Origin: Exiguobacterium sp. s124
GTDB lineage: Bacteria > Bacillota > Bacilli > Exiguobacteriales > Exiguobacteriaceae
NCBI RefSeq assembly: GCF_018617485.1
Contig: NZ_JACSKH010000001.1
Coordinates: forward strand, 310,001-374,000
Direction of reading: 5' to 3'
DNA length: 64,000 nucleotides
Shown one piece after another: positions 52,227-61,229 of this stretch. The notes beneath the pieces were generated by a model that had not been told where the DNA came from, searched no databases, and saw only the letters and a list, made by a program, of their open reading frames with translations. Positions within the stretch are counted from its first letter, which is position 1; each line of letters begins with the position of its first letter. Both the position numbers and the translations under genes were made by a program.

Positions 52227-53378
52227 ATGGGGAACACAACACCACGCAACTCCAAATGGATGAGGTCCTACAATCGGGCGCTCATCCTTCGGCTCATCCG
52301 GCTCCATCAGCCGGTGTCCCGCGTTGAGCTCGCCAAGAAGACGAGTTTGACGAAGCCGACGATCTCGAACATCGTCAACGAACTGAAAGAAGAAGGACTG
52401 ATCAATGAACGGGAACTCGGCGTCTCGAGTGGGGGACGACGTCCGATCATGCTCGAACTCGCAGCGAGCGACCGTTTCGTCATCGGGATCGATGCGACGC
52501 AGCGAAAGCTTCATGGAGTCGTCACGAACATCCACGGGGAACTGCTCGACGAGGCATGGCATGATGAGCGATTCGACACGAACGAGGAGTTCATCGACGC
52601 CATCGTCGCGCTCTACATAACACTGAACGACCGCACGACAGGCGATGTCATCGGACTCGGCGTCTCCGTGCACGGGATGGTCGAGGCGGGTGACGGGGTC
52701 GTCTTGTTCGCACCACGTTTCCATTTACATGACATCCCGCTTAAGCGCGAACTCGAGACACGTCTCGGCCAGCATGTCTTCGTCGAGAACGATGTCCGGA
52801 CGCTCGCGCTCGGTGAACTGTATTTCGGGGAAGCCATCGGCATCGAGGAGTTCTTTTATGTGTATGCCGGGTACGGGATTGGGGGAGCGTATGTCCATGC
52901 GGGCGAGTTGATCGATGGGGAGCATCACATCGCCGGTGAGATCGGACATATGCGCATCATGCTCGACGGACCAATCTGTTCATGCGGCAACCGTGGTTGT
53001 CTAGAGGCGGTCGCGGGGGAGCGCGCCATCTTGAACGAGGCACGCCAACTCGCGCATGACTTGACGCTCGAGGACCTCCGTGATTCTGTAAGCTCGAATC
53101 AAGACGTCCAAAAGCTATATGAACGGGCCGGTGAATATATCGGAATCGCCACATTGAATATGATCCATCTGTTGAATCCGGGTCGAATTCTTCTCGGGGG
53201 TCCACTCTTCAACTATGCGCCGGACGTCGTGACGAATATCCAGGAGCGCGTCGCCCAGACGGCGCTCACGCTCGACGCCCGCCAGACCGACATCCGTGTC
53301 GTCTCGTGGAACGCCAACCAAGGCGCGCTCGGGGCCGCGGCGCTCATTACGAACGAGATGTTCGGTGAAATTCAATGA
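52227..53378 (+). CDS. ROK-family transcriptional repressor of the galactoside operon
   Basis: 383 residues from the ATG after GGGTGGAG. An N-terminal winged helix (LILRLIRLHQPVSRVELAKKTSLTKPTISNI, residues 18-48) and a ROK sugar-kinase-like domain with the zinc motif CSCGNRGCLEA near residue 250. XylR/NagC-type proteins bind a sugar and release an operator. It is divergently placed just before the galactoside genes in the same direction, and a XylR-like operator lies downstream. The inducer is probably galactose or a galactoside (inference). Confidence 0.87.
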   Translation: MGNTTPRNSKWMRSYNRALILRLIRLHQPVSRVELAKKTSLTKPTISNIVNELKEEGLINERELGVSSGGRRPIMLELAASDRFVIGIDATQRKLHGVVTNIHGELLDEAWHDERFDTNEEFIDAIVALYITLNDRTTGDVIGLGVSVHGMVEAGDGVVLFAPRFHLHDIPLKRELETRLGQHVFVENDVRTLALGELYFGEAIGIEEFFYVYAGYGIGGAYVHAGELIDGEHHIAGEIGHMRIMLDGPICSCGNRGCLEAVAGERAILNEARQLAHDLTLEDLRDSVSSNQDVQKLYERAGEYIGIATLNMIHLLNPGRILLGGPLFNYAPDVVTNIQERVAQTALTLDARQTDIRVVSWNANQGALGAAALITNEMFGEIQ

Positions 53379-53387
53379 AATCACGAC

Positions 53388-53417
53388 TCGTCTTTCTCCT
53401 AGAGAAAGGCGATTTTT
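53388..53417 (+). terminator. terminator of the ROK gene
   Basis: Eleven-base arms TCGTCTTTCTC / GAGAAAGGCGA (one G-T pair) with a 3-base loop, followed by five T residues. Confidence 0.85.
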
Positions 53418-53429
53418 AATTTCTTTATA

Positions 53430-53443
53430 AGAAAGCGTTTACA
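53430..53443. promoter_or_regulatory. cre box (CcpA operator) of the galactoside operon
   Basis: AGAAAGCGTTTACA matches the consensus at all but the first base. It overlaps the -35, which predicts catabolite repression. Confidence 0.75.
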
Positions 53444-53467
53444 AGATAAATAAGAGCGTGCTATAGT
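53438..53467 (+). promoter_or_regulatory. promoter of the galactoside operon
   Basis: TTTACA and TATAGT separated by 18 bases; the cre box overlaps the -35. Confidence 0.55.
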
Positions 53468-53477
53468 CTATGTGTAG

Positions 53478-53502
53478 TTAGATAATAAATTTAATTTACT
53501 AA
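53478..53502. promoter_or_regulatory. candidate ROK (XylR-type) operator
   Basis: A 25-bp imperfect palindrome of the form TTAG-N17-CTAA just downstream of the -10. It has the same length and ends as the known xyl operator of XylR, a ROK protein. Confidence 0.55.
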
Positions 53503-53544
53503 GTAAGGGGTGACACTCTCAACGACACGTTTGGAGGGGTAGCG

Positions 53545-53991
53545 ATGCAAAAAGAGACACCATTGAAAGACCAGTTCCACGCGATCTTCGGTCGCTACGG
53601 GGCGACCCGATTGTTCGCACGACACGATGTCGCCTTCGACGAAATGGAAGCGTTCACAGGCGATGAGACGAGCATGATCATCACGCGTTCAAGACGCGAC
53701 GGCATCTTTCGTCTTTATGACGATGAGACGCGTGACATCCGCTTGTTCCGGGCATCGACGCTCTCGCATGACGTGTCGTTCGACGACATGGACGGCCTGT
53801 TCGAGCTTTTGCTTTGGCGTTTGAAAGAACAGGACGCATTGCCGTTCGGGGCGGACCTTTACGTCGTCGGCCCATACATAGACGGACCGAAGCTCGATTT
53901 GGAACTGATCGCGTACACGTTAACACGGCTCGGGGATCGCCCGATGCCAGACCATCTTATTCGGGAGTTATGCCATCGGATCGTGGCGTGA
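53545..53991 (+). CDS. hypothetical protein, first gene of the galactoside operon
   Basis: 148 residues, ATG after TTGGAGGGG. Soluble, mixed alpha/beta: TRLFARHDVAFDEMEAF, GIFRLYDDETRDIRLF, LPFGADLYVVGPYIDGP, LIAYTLTRLGDRPMP. No family recognised. It lies between the operon promoter and the substrate-binding protein gene and reads in the same direction, so a role in sugar sensing or use is possible. Confidence 0.65.
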   Translation: MQKETPLKDQFHAIFGRYGATRLFARHDVAFDEMEAFTGDETSMIITRSRRDGIFRLYDDETRDIRLFRASTLSHDVSFDDMDGLFELLLWRLKEQDALPFGADLYVVGPYIDGPKLDLELIAYTLTRLGDRPMPDHLIRELCHRIVA

Positions 53992-54016
53992 CAACACATT
54001 CAAAAGGAGAATGAAC

Positions 54017-55318
54017 ATGAAAAAAACGACGATTGCTCTCGCATCATCTGTCTTAATGCTCTCATCTTTACTCGCTGCCTGCGGCGATGACGAACAAGCG
54101 GCGGCGACAACGGAAGACGGCAAACCGGTCATCACATGGTGGGGCTGGGCGCCACAACCTGAAGTCGGGGAAGAAATGGCGAAAGCGTTCAACGAATCGC
54201 AAGACGACTATGTCGTCAAATTCAAGCGTCTCGAAGACTACGAGCAACAGCTCCAAGTCGCGATGCTCGGTGGTGACGGTCCGGACGTCATCGGTCTAAA
54301 GGAACCGATGATTCCGCAATACAAGGATCGCCTCGTGCCAGCGAAAGACTACATGGACAAAGCAGCCGGCGAAGGTTGGAAAGAAAAATTGATCGAGCTC
54401 GGCGTCGAACAGACGACGGTCGACGGGGAGCAGTATGCGGTACCGGTCGGCTTCACGGGACAGGCTTACCTCATGTACAACAAGACGCTCCTCGACAAAT
54501 ACGGTGTGACACCACCGAAGACATATGATGAGACGGTCGCGGCGATTGACAAGATCAACGCATCAGGCGACAAGGTCATCCCGATGCAACTCGGCGCGAA
54601 AGACGCATGGGTCGGTGTCGACGTCTTCAACGTCTTGAGCCACCAGGTCGCACCAGGCTACATCCAGGACGTGCTCGCAGGTGACGCGAAGTGGACGGAC
54701 AAAGAGATGGTTGAGACGGCTGAACTTTGGCAACAACTTTACGAAGACAAAGTGTTCCAAGAAGGGGCATTGGGTCTCGCGACATACATGGACGGTATGA
54801 ACAACTTCTTCGACAAGAAAGCCGCGATGTGGATCATCGGTTCATGGGAAGCCCACTCGATGACGACGGTCGAGAAGCGTGACAAGTGGAACAACTTCGA
54901 AGACGAGATCGGTTTCGTTCCGATGCCGAACCTCGCAGGTGGTACAGAACAACCGGTCATCGCTTCAATCGACATGGCACTCGGTGTCAACAAAGAGTCG
55001 AAACAACAAGAAGGCGCGGCTGCCTTCATCGCCTACATGACGCAAGGCGAGGGCCAAGCGCTCTACATGGAGAAGTTTGAGATGGCACCAGCCGTCAAAG
55101 ACATCGAAGTGGCGTACGAAGACAAGTTCACGAACGACGTCGAACGCGAGTCTTATGAAATCTTGAACGAGACGGTGAAGAACGCTGTCGCGGGACGCGG
55201 AATCCGTGACCCGAAAGTGTACGACGCACTCGGGAAAGAACTTCAAAACATCGCTGCCGGACAAGATGCGAAAGAAGCACTCGCACGCATCCAAGCGATC
55301 GCAGACCAAGGTAAATAA
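54017..55318 (+). CDS. ABC transporter sugar-binding lipoprotein
   Basis: 433 residues from the ATG eight bases after AAAAGGAG. The lipoprotein signal ends LLAAC (Cys22), followed by an acidic linker and a family-1 solute-binding domain: TWWGWAPQPE, EDYEQQLQVAML, PDVIGLKEPM. It is anchored outside the membrane and binds a galactoside, judged by the downstream enzymes. A terminator-like hairpin follows, which would give this component a higher level than the permeases. Confidence 0.9.
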   Translation: MKKTTIALASSVLMLSSLLAACGDDEQAAATTEDGKPVITWWGWAPQPEVGEEMAKAFNESQDDYVVKFKRLEDYEQQLQVAMLGGDGPDVIGLKEPMIPQYKDRLVPAKDYMDKAAGEGWKEKLIELGVEQTTVDGEQYAVPVGFTGQAYLMYNKTLLDKYGVTPPKTYDETVAAIDKINASGDKVIPMQLGAKDAWVGVDVFNVLSHQVAPGYIQDVLAGDAKWTDKEMVETAELWQQLYEDKVFQEGALGLATYMDGMNNFFDKKAAMWIIGSWEAHSMTTVEKRDKWNNFEDEIGFVPMPNLAGGTEQPVIASIDMALGVNKESKQQEGAAAFIAYMTQGEGQALYMEKFEMAPAVKDIEVAYEDKFTNDVERESYEILNETVKNAVAGRGIRDPKVYDALGKELQNIAAGQDAKEALARIQAIADQGK

Positions 55319-55323
55319 TCGAA

Positions 55324-55362
55324 CGAGCGCCAGTAGCCAGACTCACTGGCGCTCGATTTTTT
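55324..55362 (+). terminator. intercistronic terminator/stabilising hairpin
   Basis: CGAGCGCCAGT / ACTGGCGCTCG arms, 10-base loop and six T residues between the binding-protein and permease genes. Confidence 0.85.
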
Positions 55363-55385
55363 GAATCTGAAAGTGAGGGAACCTT

Positions 55386-56339
55386 ATGCAGCAAGCAACC
55401 GATTTGACCAAGTCCAAGCCGAAGCTCACGTCGGTACCACCGAGCGCGCCGAATCCGATCCGCAAAAAAGAGCGGATGAAGCAGAACTTGATCGGCTGGG
55501 CGTTCGTCGCCCCGACCGTCCTGTTCGTCATCGCATTCATCTACTACGGGATTTTCTATAACGCCTATCACTCGCTCTTTTCATGGGACGGGATCTCGTT
55601 TGAGAAAGTGTATGTCGGTTTTGAGAACTTCGGACGCATGTTCAAAGACCCAGAATTTTATAACGCGCTCAAGAACACGGGCATCTTCACCGTCTTGACG
55701 GTCACGATTCAGGCAGGTCTCGGGCTCGTGTTGGCCTATTTGCTCCACACGAAAGGCGTGGGTCGGACGTTCTTCAAATCGGTGTTCTTCTTCCCGGTCG
55801 TCTTAAGCCCGGTCGTCCTCGGGGCGGCGTTCACGCAAATCTTTGACTTCCAGTTCGGCTACATCAACGAATTCCTTCGCATGATCGGTCTCGGTGCCTT
55901 TGAGCAGAACTGGCTCGGCGACCAAGACGTTGCGCTCTATGCGATCATCTTGATCAACATCTTCCAATGGACGGGCTCGTCGATGATCATGTATTACATG
56001 GCGATGCTCGCGATCGAACGGGAAGTGTTCGAGGCGGCCAATATCGACGGGGCCGGGTTCTGGCGCACGCTTTGGAGCGTCGTCTTCCCGAACTTGAAAG
56101 GAACGACGTTCACGCTGACGATCCTCGGGGTCATCGGTGGTCTGAAGACGTTTGATATCGTCTGGATCTCGACGCAAGGGGGACCGGGTAACTCGACCGA
56201 AGTCATCTCGACGTACCTGTTCCGGAAATCGATGTTACATCAAGAAGTCGGCTACGCCAGTGCCGTCGCTGTCATCTTGCTTGCAATCGCACTCGGCATC
56301 ACGTACTTCCAAATGCGTGTACAGAAGAAAATGGATTAA
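55386..56339 (+). CDS. ABC sugar permease, MalF type
   Basis: 317 residues; ATG after GTGAGGGAA. Six membrane segments after a 40-residue hydrophilic N-terminus. The permease EAA loop reads EAANIDGAGFWRTLWSVVFPNLKG. It is paired with the MalG-type permease 12 bases downstream. The importer lacks its own ATPase here; in Bacillales a shared MsmX-type ATPase usually serves such importers. Confidence 0.9.
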   Translation: MQQATDLTKSKPKLTSVPPSAPNPIRKKERMKQNLIGWAFVAPTVLFVIAFIYYGIFYNAYHSLFSWDGISFEKVYVGFENFGRMFKDPEFYNALKNTGIFTVLTVTIQAGLGLVLAYLLHTKGVGRTFFKSVFFFPVVLSPVVLGAAFTQIFDFQFGYINEFLRMIGLGAFEQNWLGDQDVALYAIILINIFQWTGSSMIMYYMAMLAIEREVFEAANIDGAGFWRTLWSVVFPNLKGTTFTLTILGVIGGLKTFDIVWISTQGGPGNSTEVISTYLFRKSMLHQEVGYASAVAVILLAIALGITYFQMRVQKKMD

Positions 56340-56351
56340 GGGGGAGAACAG

Positions 56352-57137
56352 ATGGAACTACAAACGAAAAAAGGAAGATGGTTCACCAATATCGGTCTGT
56401 CGCTCATGGCAATCCTCTGGTTGTTCCCGATCTTCGTCATGTTCAAGGAAAGCTTACGTGTCAACGGCTTTGAAAACTATATCGCGACGCTTCAAAATCC
56501 GAACTTCCCACAGTTCGTCTTGAACAGCTTCATCGTCGCGTTCTTCATGATTTTGATCTCCATCTCATTCCTCGCCTTCGCAGCGTTCGGCTTCTCGAAG
56601 CTTCAATTCGCCGGGAAACGCCTATTGTTCAATCTCGTCTTGGCAGGGTTGATGTTACCGGTCGCCTCGCTCATCGTGCCGCTCTTCTTCACGTTGCGCA
56701 CACTGGACGGGCTCAACAGCTACTGGGGATTGATCGGTGCCGAGATCGCCTTCTTCCTACCGTTCGGACTTATGCTCATCAAGAGTTACTTCGACGAATT
56801 GCCGAACGAATTGATGGAAGCGGCGCATATCGACGGGGCGTCGACGTTCCAAATTTTCTATAAAGTCATGATGCCGCTCGCCAAACCGGCACTTGCGACA
56901 GCAACGATCTACGCGTTCCTCAACTCATGGAACGAGTACTTGATGGTCCTCACGTTCATGACGGACCCGGCCAAGCAGACGGTGACGATGGCACCGACCT
57001 TCTTCACGGAAGCGCTCGGCGGGGACCCTGGTAAACTGTACGCCTCGCTCGTCTTGATCAGCTTGCCGACGATGGTGTTTTATATCTTCTTCCAACGCTT
57101 CTTACAAAAAGGCATGACTTCGGGAGCGGTCAAATAA
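56352..57137 (+). CDS. ABC sugar permease, MalG type
   Basis: 261 residues, ATG after AAGGGGGAG. Six membrane segments; the EAA loop reads EAAHIDGASTFQIFYKVMMPLAKP. It forms the heterodimeric channel with the preceding permease. It is slightly shorter than the usual 275-280 residues. Confidence 0.9.
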   Translation: MELQTKKGRWFTNIGLSLMAILWLFPIFVMFKESLRVNGFENYIATLQNPNFPQFVLNSFIVAFFMILISISFLAFAAFGFSKLQFAGKRLLFNLVLAGLMLPVASLIVPLFFTLRTLDGLNSYWGLIGAEIAFFLPFGLMLIKSYFDELPNELMEAAHIDGASTFQIFYKVMMPLAKPALATATIYAFLNSWNEYLMVLTFMTDPAKQTVTMAPTFFTEALGGDPGKLYASLVLISLPTMVFYIFFQRFLQKGMTSGAVK

Positions 57138-57155
57138 TCGATTGAGGTGAACAGC

Positions 57156-59144
57156 ATGTATTTAGGAGTAGATTACTATCCAGAACAGACGGACCGTGCG
57201 CTTTGGAACGAGGACGTCCGCTTGATGAAAGAACTCGGCGTCAACGTCATCCGTATGGCTGAATTCGCATGGACGATGATGGAACCTGCCGACGGCGAGT
57301 TCGACTTCTCATTTTGGGACGAGGTCGTCGAGACGTTCGGTGAACACTTTGACATCGTCCTCGGCACGCCGACGGCGACACCGCCCGCATGGCTCATCGA
57401 GAAGTGTCCGGAAATCCTCCCGGTGACGAAAGATGGCGTCCGCATCAGCTTCGGTGCCCGTCGTCACTATACGGTCAACAGCCCGATTTATCGGGAGTAC
57501 TGTGAACGCATCACCCGCAAGATGGCGGAACGGTACGGTCGTCATCCACGTGTCATCGGCTGGCAGACGGACAACGAGTATGGACATGAACAGTCGGACC
57601 GCTCGTACGGCGACGTCGACCAAGTGGCGTTCCAGGCATGGCTAAAAGAACGCTACGAGACGCTCGACGCGCTCAACGCGGCTTGGGGGACCGTCTTCTG
57701 GAGCCATACATATACGGCATGGACACAGATTCCGGTCCCTCGCACCGTGTTCCAAGAACATAACCCGTCACTCCTCGTCGATTTCGACCGCTTCTGTTCG
57801 GATGCGTATCGCTCGTTCAACAAGCTCCAAGTCGACACGCTCCGTCCGCTCATCCACGAGGACGCGTTCATCACGCATAACCTCGTCTATAGCGACATGG
57901 CGATCAATCAGCAACAGATGGCCCAAGACCTCGACTACGTCTCGTTCGACAACTATCCGGTTTGGGGCGGGTTGCCAGAACCGAACCGTTTCGAGAAAAC
58001 GGCGCACGACCACGACCTGTGCCGTTCGTCGAAACAAGGCAAAGGATTCTGGGTGATGGAACAGTTGAGCGGGGCCCAAGGATGGAGCCGCATCGGTTAC
58101 TTACCACGACCAGGCCATATCCGTCTCTGGACACATCAGGCCGTCGCCCGTGGCGCCGAGGCGATCGTCTATTTCCGATTCCGCGCCGCGGACTTCGGGA
58201 CGGAGGAGTTCTGTCACGGCATCATCGATCATGACGGGAAGCCGAAACGGAAATTCGAAGAAGTGAAGCACGTCATGTCGGAGCTTCACGCACATGGCGA
58301 CATGATTAACGCGGCTACGTACAAGTCAGACGTAGCGGTCTATTTCGACCAAGAGAACCTATGGGCGTGGACGCACCAACCGCATTCGGATGCGTTCAAC
58401 TTCAAGCAAGAGTTCGTCCGCTTCTACGGCGCGGCCGTCCGTCAAGGTGTCAACACGGACATCGTCTTCCCAGGGGACGCGCTCGACTCGTATAAGCTCG
58501 TCATTGTCCCACTCTATTTCCTCGGGAATGACGTGTTCGACGAGACGCTCATCGACTATATCGAGAACGGTGGGAACGTCATCTTCACCTACCGCACAGG
58601 AGTGAAGGACCCGATTAACCGTTGTCATAACCTCACGCTCCCTGGCAAATTCGCCGAATACGCCGGGATTGAGATCGACGAGTACGAGAGCTTACAAACC
58701 GTCCAGTCGAACGAAGTCCGGCTCGGGGACCAAGTGTCTGAGGCGAACATCTGGTGCGACTTGATCACGCCAAAGGGTGCCGAAGTGTTAGCGACTTACG
58801 GGCAGGCGTTCTATAAAGGGACGGCAGCGATCACACGCCATACGTACAAAGGCGACGTGACGTATATCGGCTCATCGGTCGACGATGCGATGCTCGACAC
58901 GGTCTATCATGAGGCGCTCACACGCGCCGGGATTGACGCGAACCGACTCCCGGACGATGTCGAGAAAGTCGACCGTCACGGGGACGGGCAGTTGATCCGC
59001 TTCTATATGAACCATTCGACGGAGGTCACGTCATCCGTCGAACTCGATGGCACGTGGCAGACGCTTGACGGAGAGACGATGACTGGCACGCTCGAACTCG
59101 AACCACTCGCGGTCTTCCTATTGAAACAGGAGGTGGGGGCATGA
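57156..59144 (+). CDS. beta-galactosidase, GH42
   Basis: 662 residues from the ATG after GAGGTGA (a GTG at 57147 overlaps that site). GH42 features: IRMAEFAWTMMEP, the acid/base Glu in GWQTDNEYGHE (near residue 140) and the nucleophile Glu in WVMEQLSGAQGW (about 305). A trimerisation domain and small C-terminal beta domain follow. It hydrolyses terminal beta-galactosides (galactan or lactose-like) in the cytoplasm, since no signal peptide is present. It overlaps the GH36 gene by four bases. Confidence 0.93.
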   Translation: MYLGVDYYPEQTDRALWNEDVRLMKELGVNVIRMAEFAWTMMEPADGEFDFSFWDEVVETFGEHFDIVLGTPTATPPAWLIEKCPEILPVTKDGVRISFGARRHYTVNSPIYREYCERITRKMAERYGRHPRVIGWQTDNEYGHEQSDRSYGDVDQVAFQAWLKERYETLDALNAAWGTVFWSHTYTAWTQIPVPRTVFQEHNPSLLVDFDRFCSDAYRSFNKLQVDTLRPLIHEDAFITHNLVYSDMAINQQQMAQDLDYVSFDNYPVWGGLPEPNRFEKTAHDHDLCRSSKQGKGFWVMEQLSGAQGWSRIGYLPRPGHIRLWTHQAVARGAEAIVYFRFRAADFGTEEFCHGIIDHDGKPKRKFEEVKHVMSELHAHGDMINAATYKSDVAVYFDQENLWAWTHQPHSDAFNFKQEFVRFYGAAVRQGVNTDIVFPGDALDSYKLVIVPLYFLGNDVFDETLIDYIENGGNVIFTYRTGVKDPINRCHNLTLPGKFAEYAGIEIDEYESLQTVQSNEVRLGDQVSEANIWCDLITPKGAEVLATYGQAFYKGTAAITRHTYKGDVTYIGSSVDDAMLDTVYHEALTRAGIDANRLPDDVEKVDRHGDGQLIRFYMNHSTEVTSSVELDGTWQTLDGETMTGTLELEPLAVFLLKQEVGA

Positions 59145-61207
59145 TCGTTCGTCACGACAATCGGTTCGCCCTCATCGGGACGAATCTCACATACGTGTTC
59201 GATGTCGATGCACGCGGTCGTCTCGTCCATCAGTATCTTGGCGGACGTCTGCATGAATCGGACATCACCGAACTGCCTGACGCGCGTGTGTTGCACTCGT
59301 CGTTCGAGACGCCTGAAGGGGTGGCCGCTTACGAGTTCAGCTCGTTCGGCGATCTCGTCTATACGGAATCGACGTTGAAGAGTCATACGTCGACGGAACG
59401 GTTGCATGCCTTTTCACTCGGTGATGCGCGAATCGATGGAGAGACGCTCGAACTCGATTTGGTCGATTCGATCCAGTCGCTTCACGTGACGCTCCAGTTC
59501 ACGCTTCATCCGGCGTACGACATCATCGCCCGCAAGATGACGGTCACGGCAGGCGAGACGGTGACGCTCGAGAGCGCGCAGTCGTTCAGTCTCGGACTCA
59601 TTGAGCGCGACATGCGACTCAGCCATTTCAGCGGGGCGTGGACGAGCGAGTTCCAGCTCCAACAAGGTCCGCTCCTCCCAGGCAAGAAGACGATCGAGAG
59701 TCGTCGTGGGTTGACGAGCCACCAAAGCAATCCGTGGTTCGCACTCGACAGTGACGCGACGGAGACAGATGGGGAAGTCGTTTACGGCTTCCTCGGTCAC
59801 TCTGGCAACTGGGCGATCCATTTCGAGAAAGACCAGTTTGGCTTCACACAAGTGACGGGTGGGATCAATCCGTTCGACTTTGCGAAGACGCTTCAAGCGG
59901 GGGAATCGTTCACGACGCCACCGGCCTATATCGGCTATACGCAACGTGGGTTCGGTGGCATGAGCCAGAACGCTCACGACTTTGAGCGCGACGTCATCAT
60001 GCCGGAAACGACACGTGACGTATTGCGTCCGGTCCTATACAACTCGTGGGAGGCGACCTATTTCGATGTCAGCGAGGACGGACAGAAACGTCTCGTCGAC
60101 GAGGCGGCTGCGATCGGCTGCGAGTTGTTCGTCGTCGATGACGGTTGGTTCGGCGAACGTCACTCGGACGCAGCCGGACTCGGGGATTGGCATGTCAACA
60201 CGACGAAGTTCCCGAACGGGCTCGACCCGCTCGTCCGCTACGTCGAGGAGAAAGGTCTTCAGTTCGGGCTATGGGTCGAACCGGAGATGGTCAACCCGGA
60301 TTCTGACCTGTATCGGGCTCATCCGGAATGGATTTACTATACGGACGGACGCCCGTCGACGACGTCGCGGAACCAGTTCGTCCTGAACCTCGCCTTGCCT
60401 GAGGTCGAGGCGCATGTGACAAAATGGCTCGACGAGTTACTCGAACGTCACGCGATCCGTTATATCAAGTGGGACATGAACCGCGCCTTCTCAGAACCGG
60501 ACAGTCCGCACTTAGGTGACGCAAAAGAACTGTGGCTCCGTCACGCGGAAGCTGTGTATCGTATCCTCGACACGTTGCGGGAGAAACATCCGGACGTCGC
60601 GTTCGAGTCATGCGCCGGTGGCGGTGGACGGATTGACCTCGGTGTCCTCTCGCGCGTCGAGCAAGTCTGGACGAGCGACAACACGGACGCACTCGATCGC
60701 CTCACGATTCAAGAAGGTTTCTCATACGCCTATAACGTCAAGATGATGAGCTGCTGGGTGACGGACGCGCCGAACTGGTTGAACAACCGTTCGTTGCCGC
60801 TCGCTTACCGGTTCGTCAGTGCGATGCAAGGCACGCTCGGCATCGGTGGCAACCTGCTCGAGTGGACGAAAGAAGAACTGGCGGAAGCGAAAGAGTGGAT
60901 TGCGACGTATAAGACGATCCGTGCGATTGTGCAACACGGGACGAGTCATCGTCTCGCCTCGCTCAAACGGGATGGCTTTCACGCCGTCGGCTATACGGAT
61001 GGCGAAGACTATGTCGTCCTCGTCAACGCCGACCGACGCCAATATGGGAAGAACCGCTTGCGCGTGAAACTTCGCGGGCTTGACCCGGAACGGACGTACG
61101 AACTAGAAGGGCGCCGCGTGAGCGGACGCTATTTGATGGAACAAGGCATAAACCTCACACAACAAACAGACTATGACGCATATTGCCTGGTCATCCACCC
61201 GGCATGA
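59141..61207 (+). CDS. alpha-galactosidase, GH36
   Basis: 688 residues, a little shorter than the 720-750 common in this family. An N-terminal beta-sandwich is followed by the barrel: LYNSWEATYFD, VVDDGWFG, the nucleophile Asp in IKWDMNR, ESCAGGGGRIDLG and the acid/base Asp in WTSDNTDA. It hydrolyses raffinose, melibiose or similar alpha-galactosides to galactose. It is cytoplasmic and works beside the GH42 enzyme. Confidence 0.93.
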   Translation: MIVRHDNRFALIGTNLTYVFDVDARGRLVHQYLGGRLHESDITELPDARVLHSSFETPEGVAAYEFSSFGDLVYTESTLKSHTSTERLHAFSLGDARIDGETLELDLVDSIQSLHVTLQFTLHPAYDIIARKMTVTAGETVTLESAQSFSLGLIERDMRLSHFSGAWTSEFQLQQGPLLPGKKTIESRRGLTSHQSNPWFALDSDATETDGEVVYGFLGHSGNWAIHFEKDQFGFTQVTGGINPFDFAKTLQAGESFTTPPAYIGYTQRGFGGMSQNAHDFERDVIMPETTRDVLRPVLYNSWEATYFDVSEDGQKRLVDEAAAIGCELFVVDDGWFGERHSDAAGLGDWHVNTTKFPNGLDPLVRYVEEKGLQFGLWVEPEMVNPDSDLYRAHPEWIYYTDGRPSTTSRNQFVLNLALPEVEAHVTKWLDELLERHAIRYIKWDMNRAFSEPDSPHLGDAKELWLRHAEAVYRILDTLREKHPDVAFESCAGGGGRIDLGVLSRVEQVWTSDNTDALDRLTIQEGFSYAYNVKMMSCWVTDAPNWLNNRSLPLAYRFVSAMQGTLGIGGNLLEWTKEELAEAKEWIATYKTIRAIVQHGTSHRLASLKRDGFHAVGYTDGEDYVVLVNADRRQYGKNRLRVKLRGLDPERTYELEGRRVSGRYLMEQGINLTQQTDYDAYCLVIHPA

Positions 61208-61229
61208 GCGATGGAAGGGATGAAGCCGC

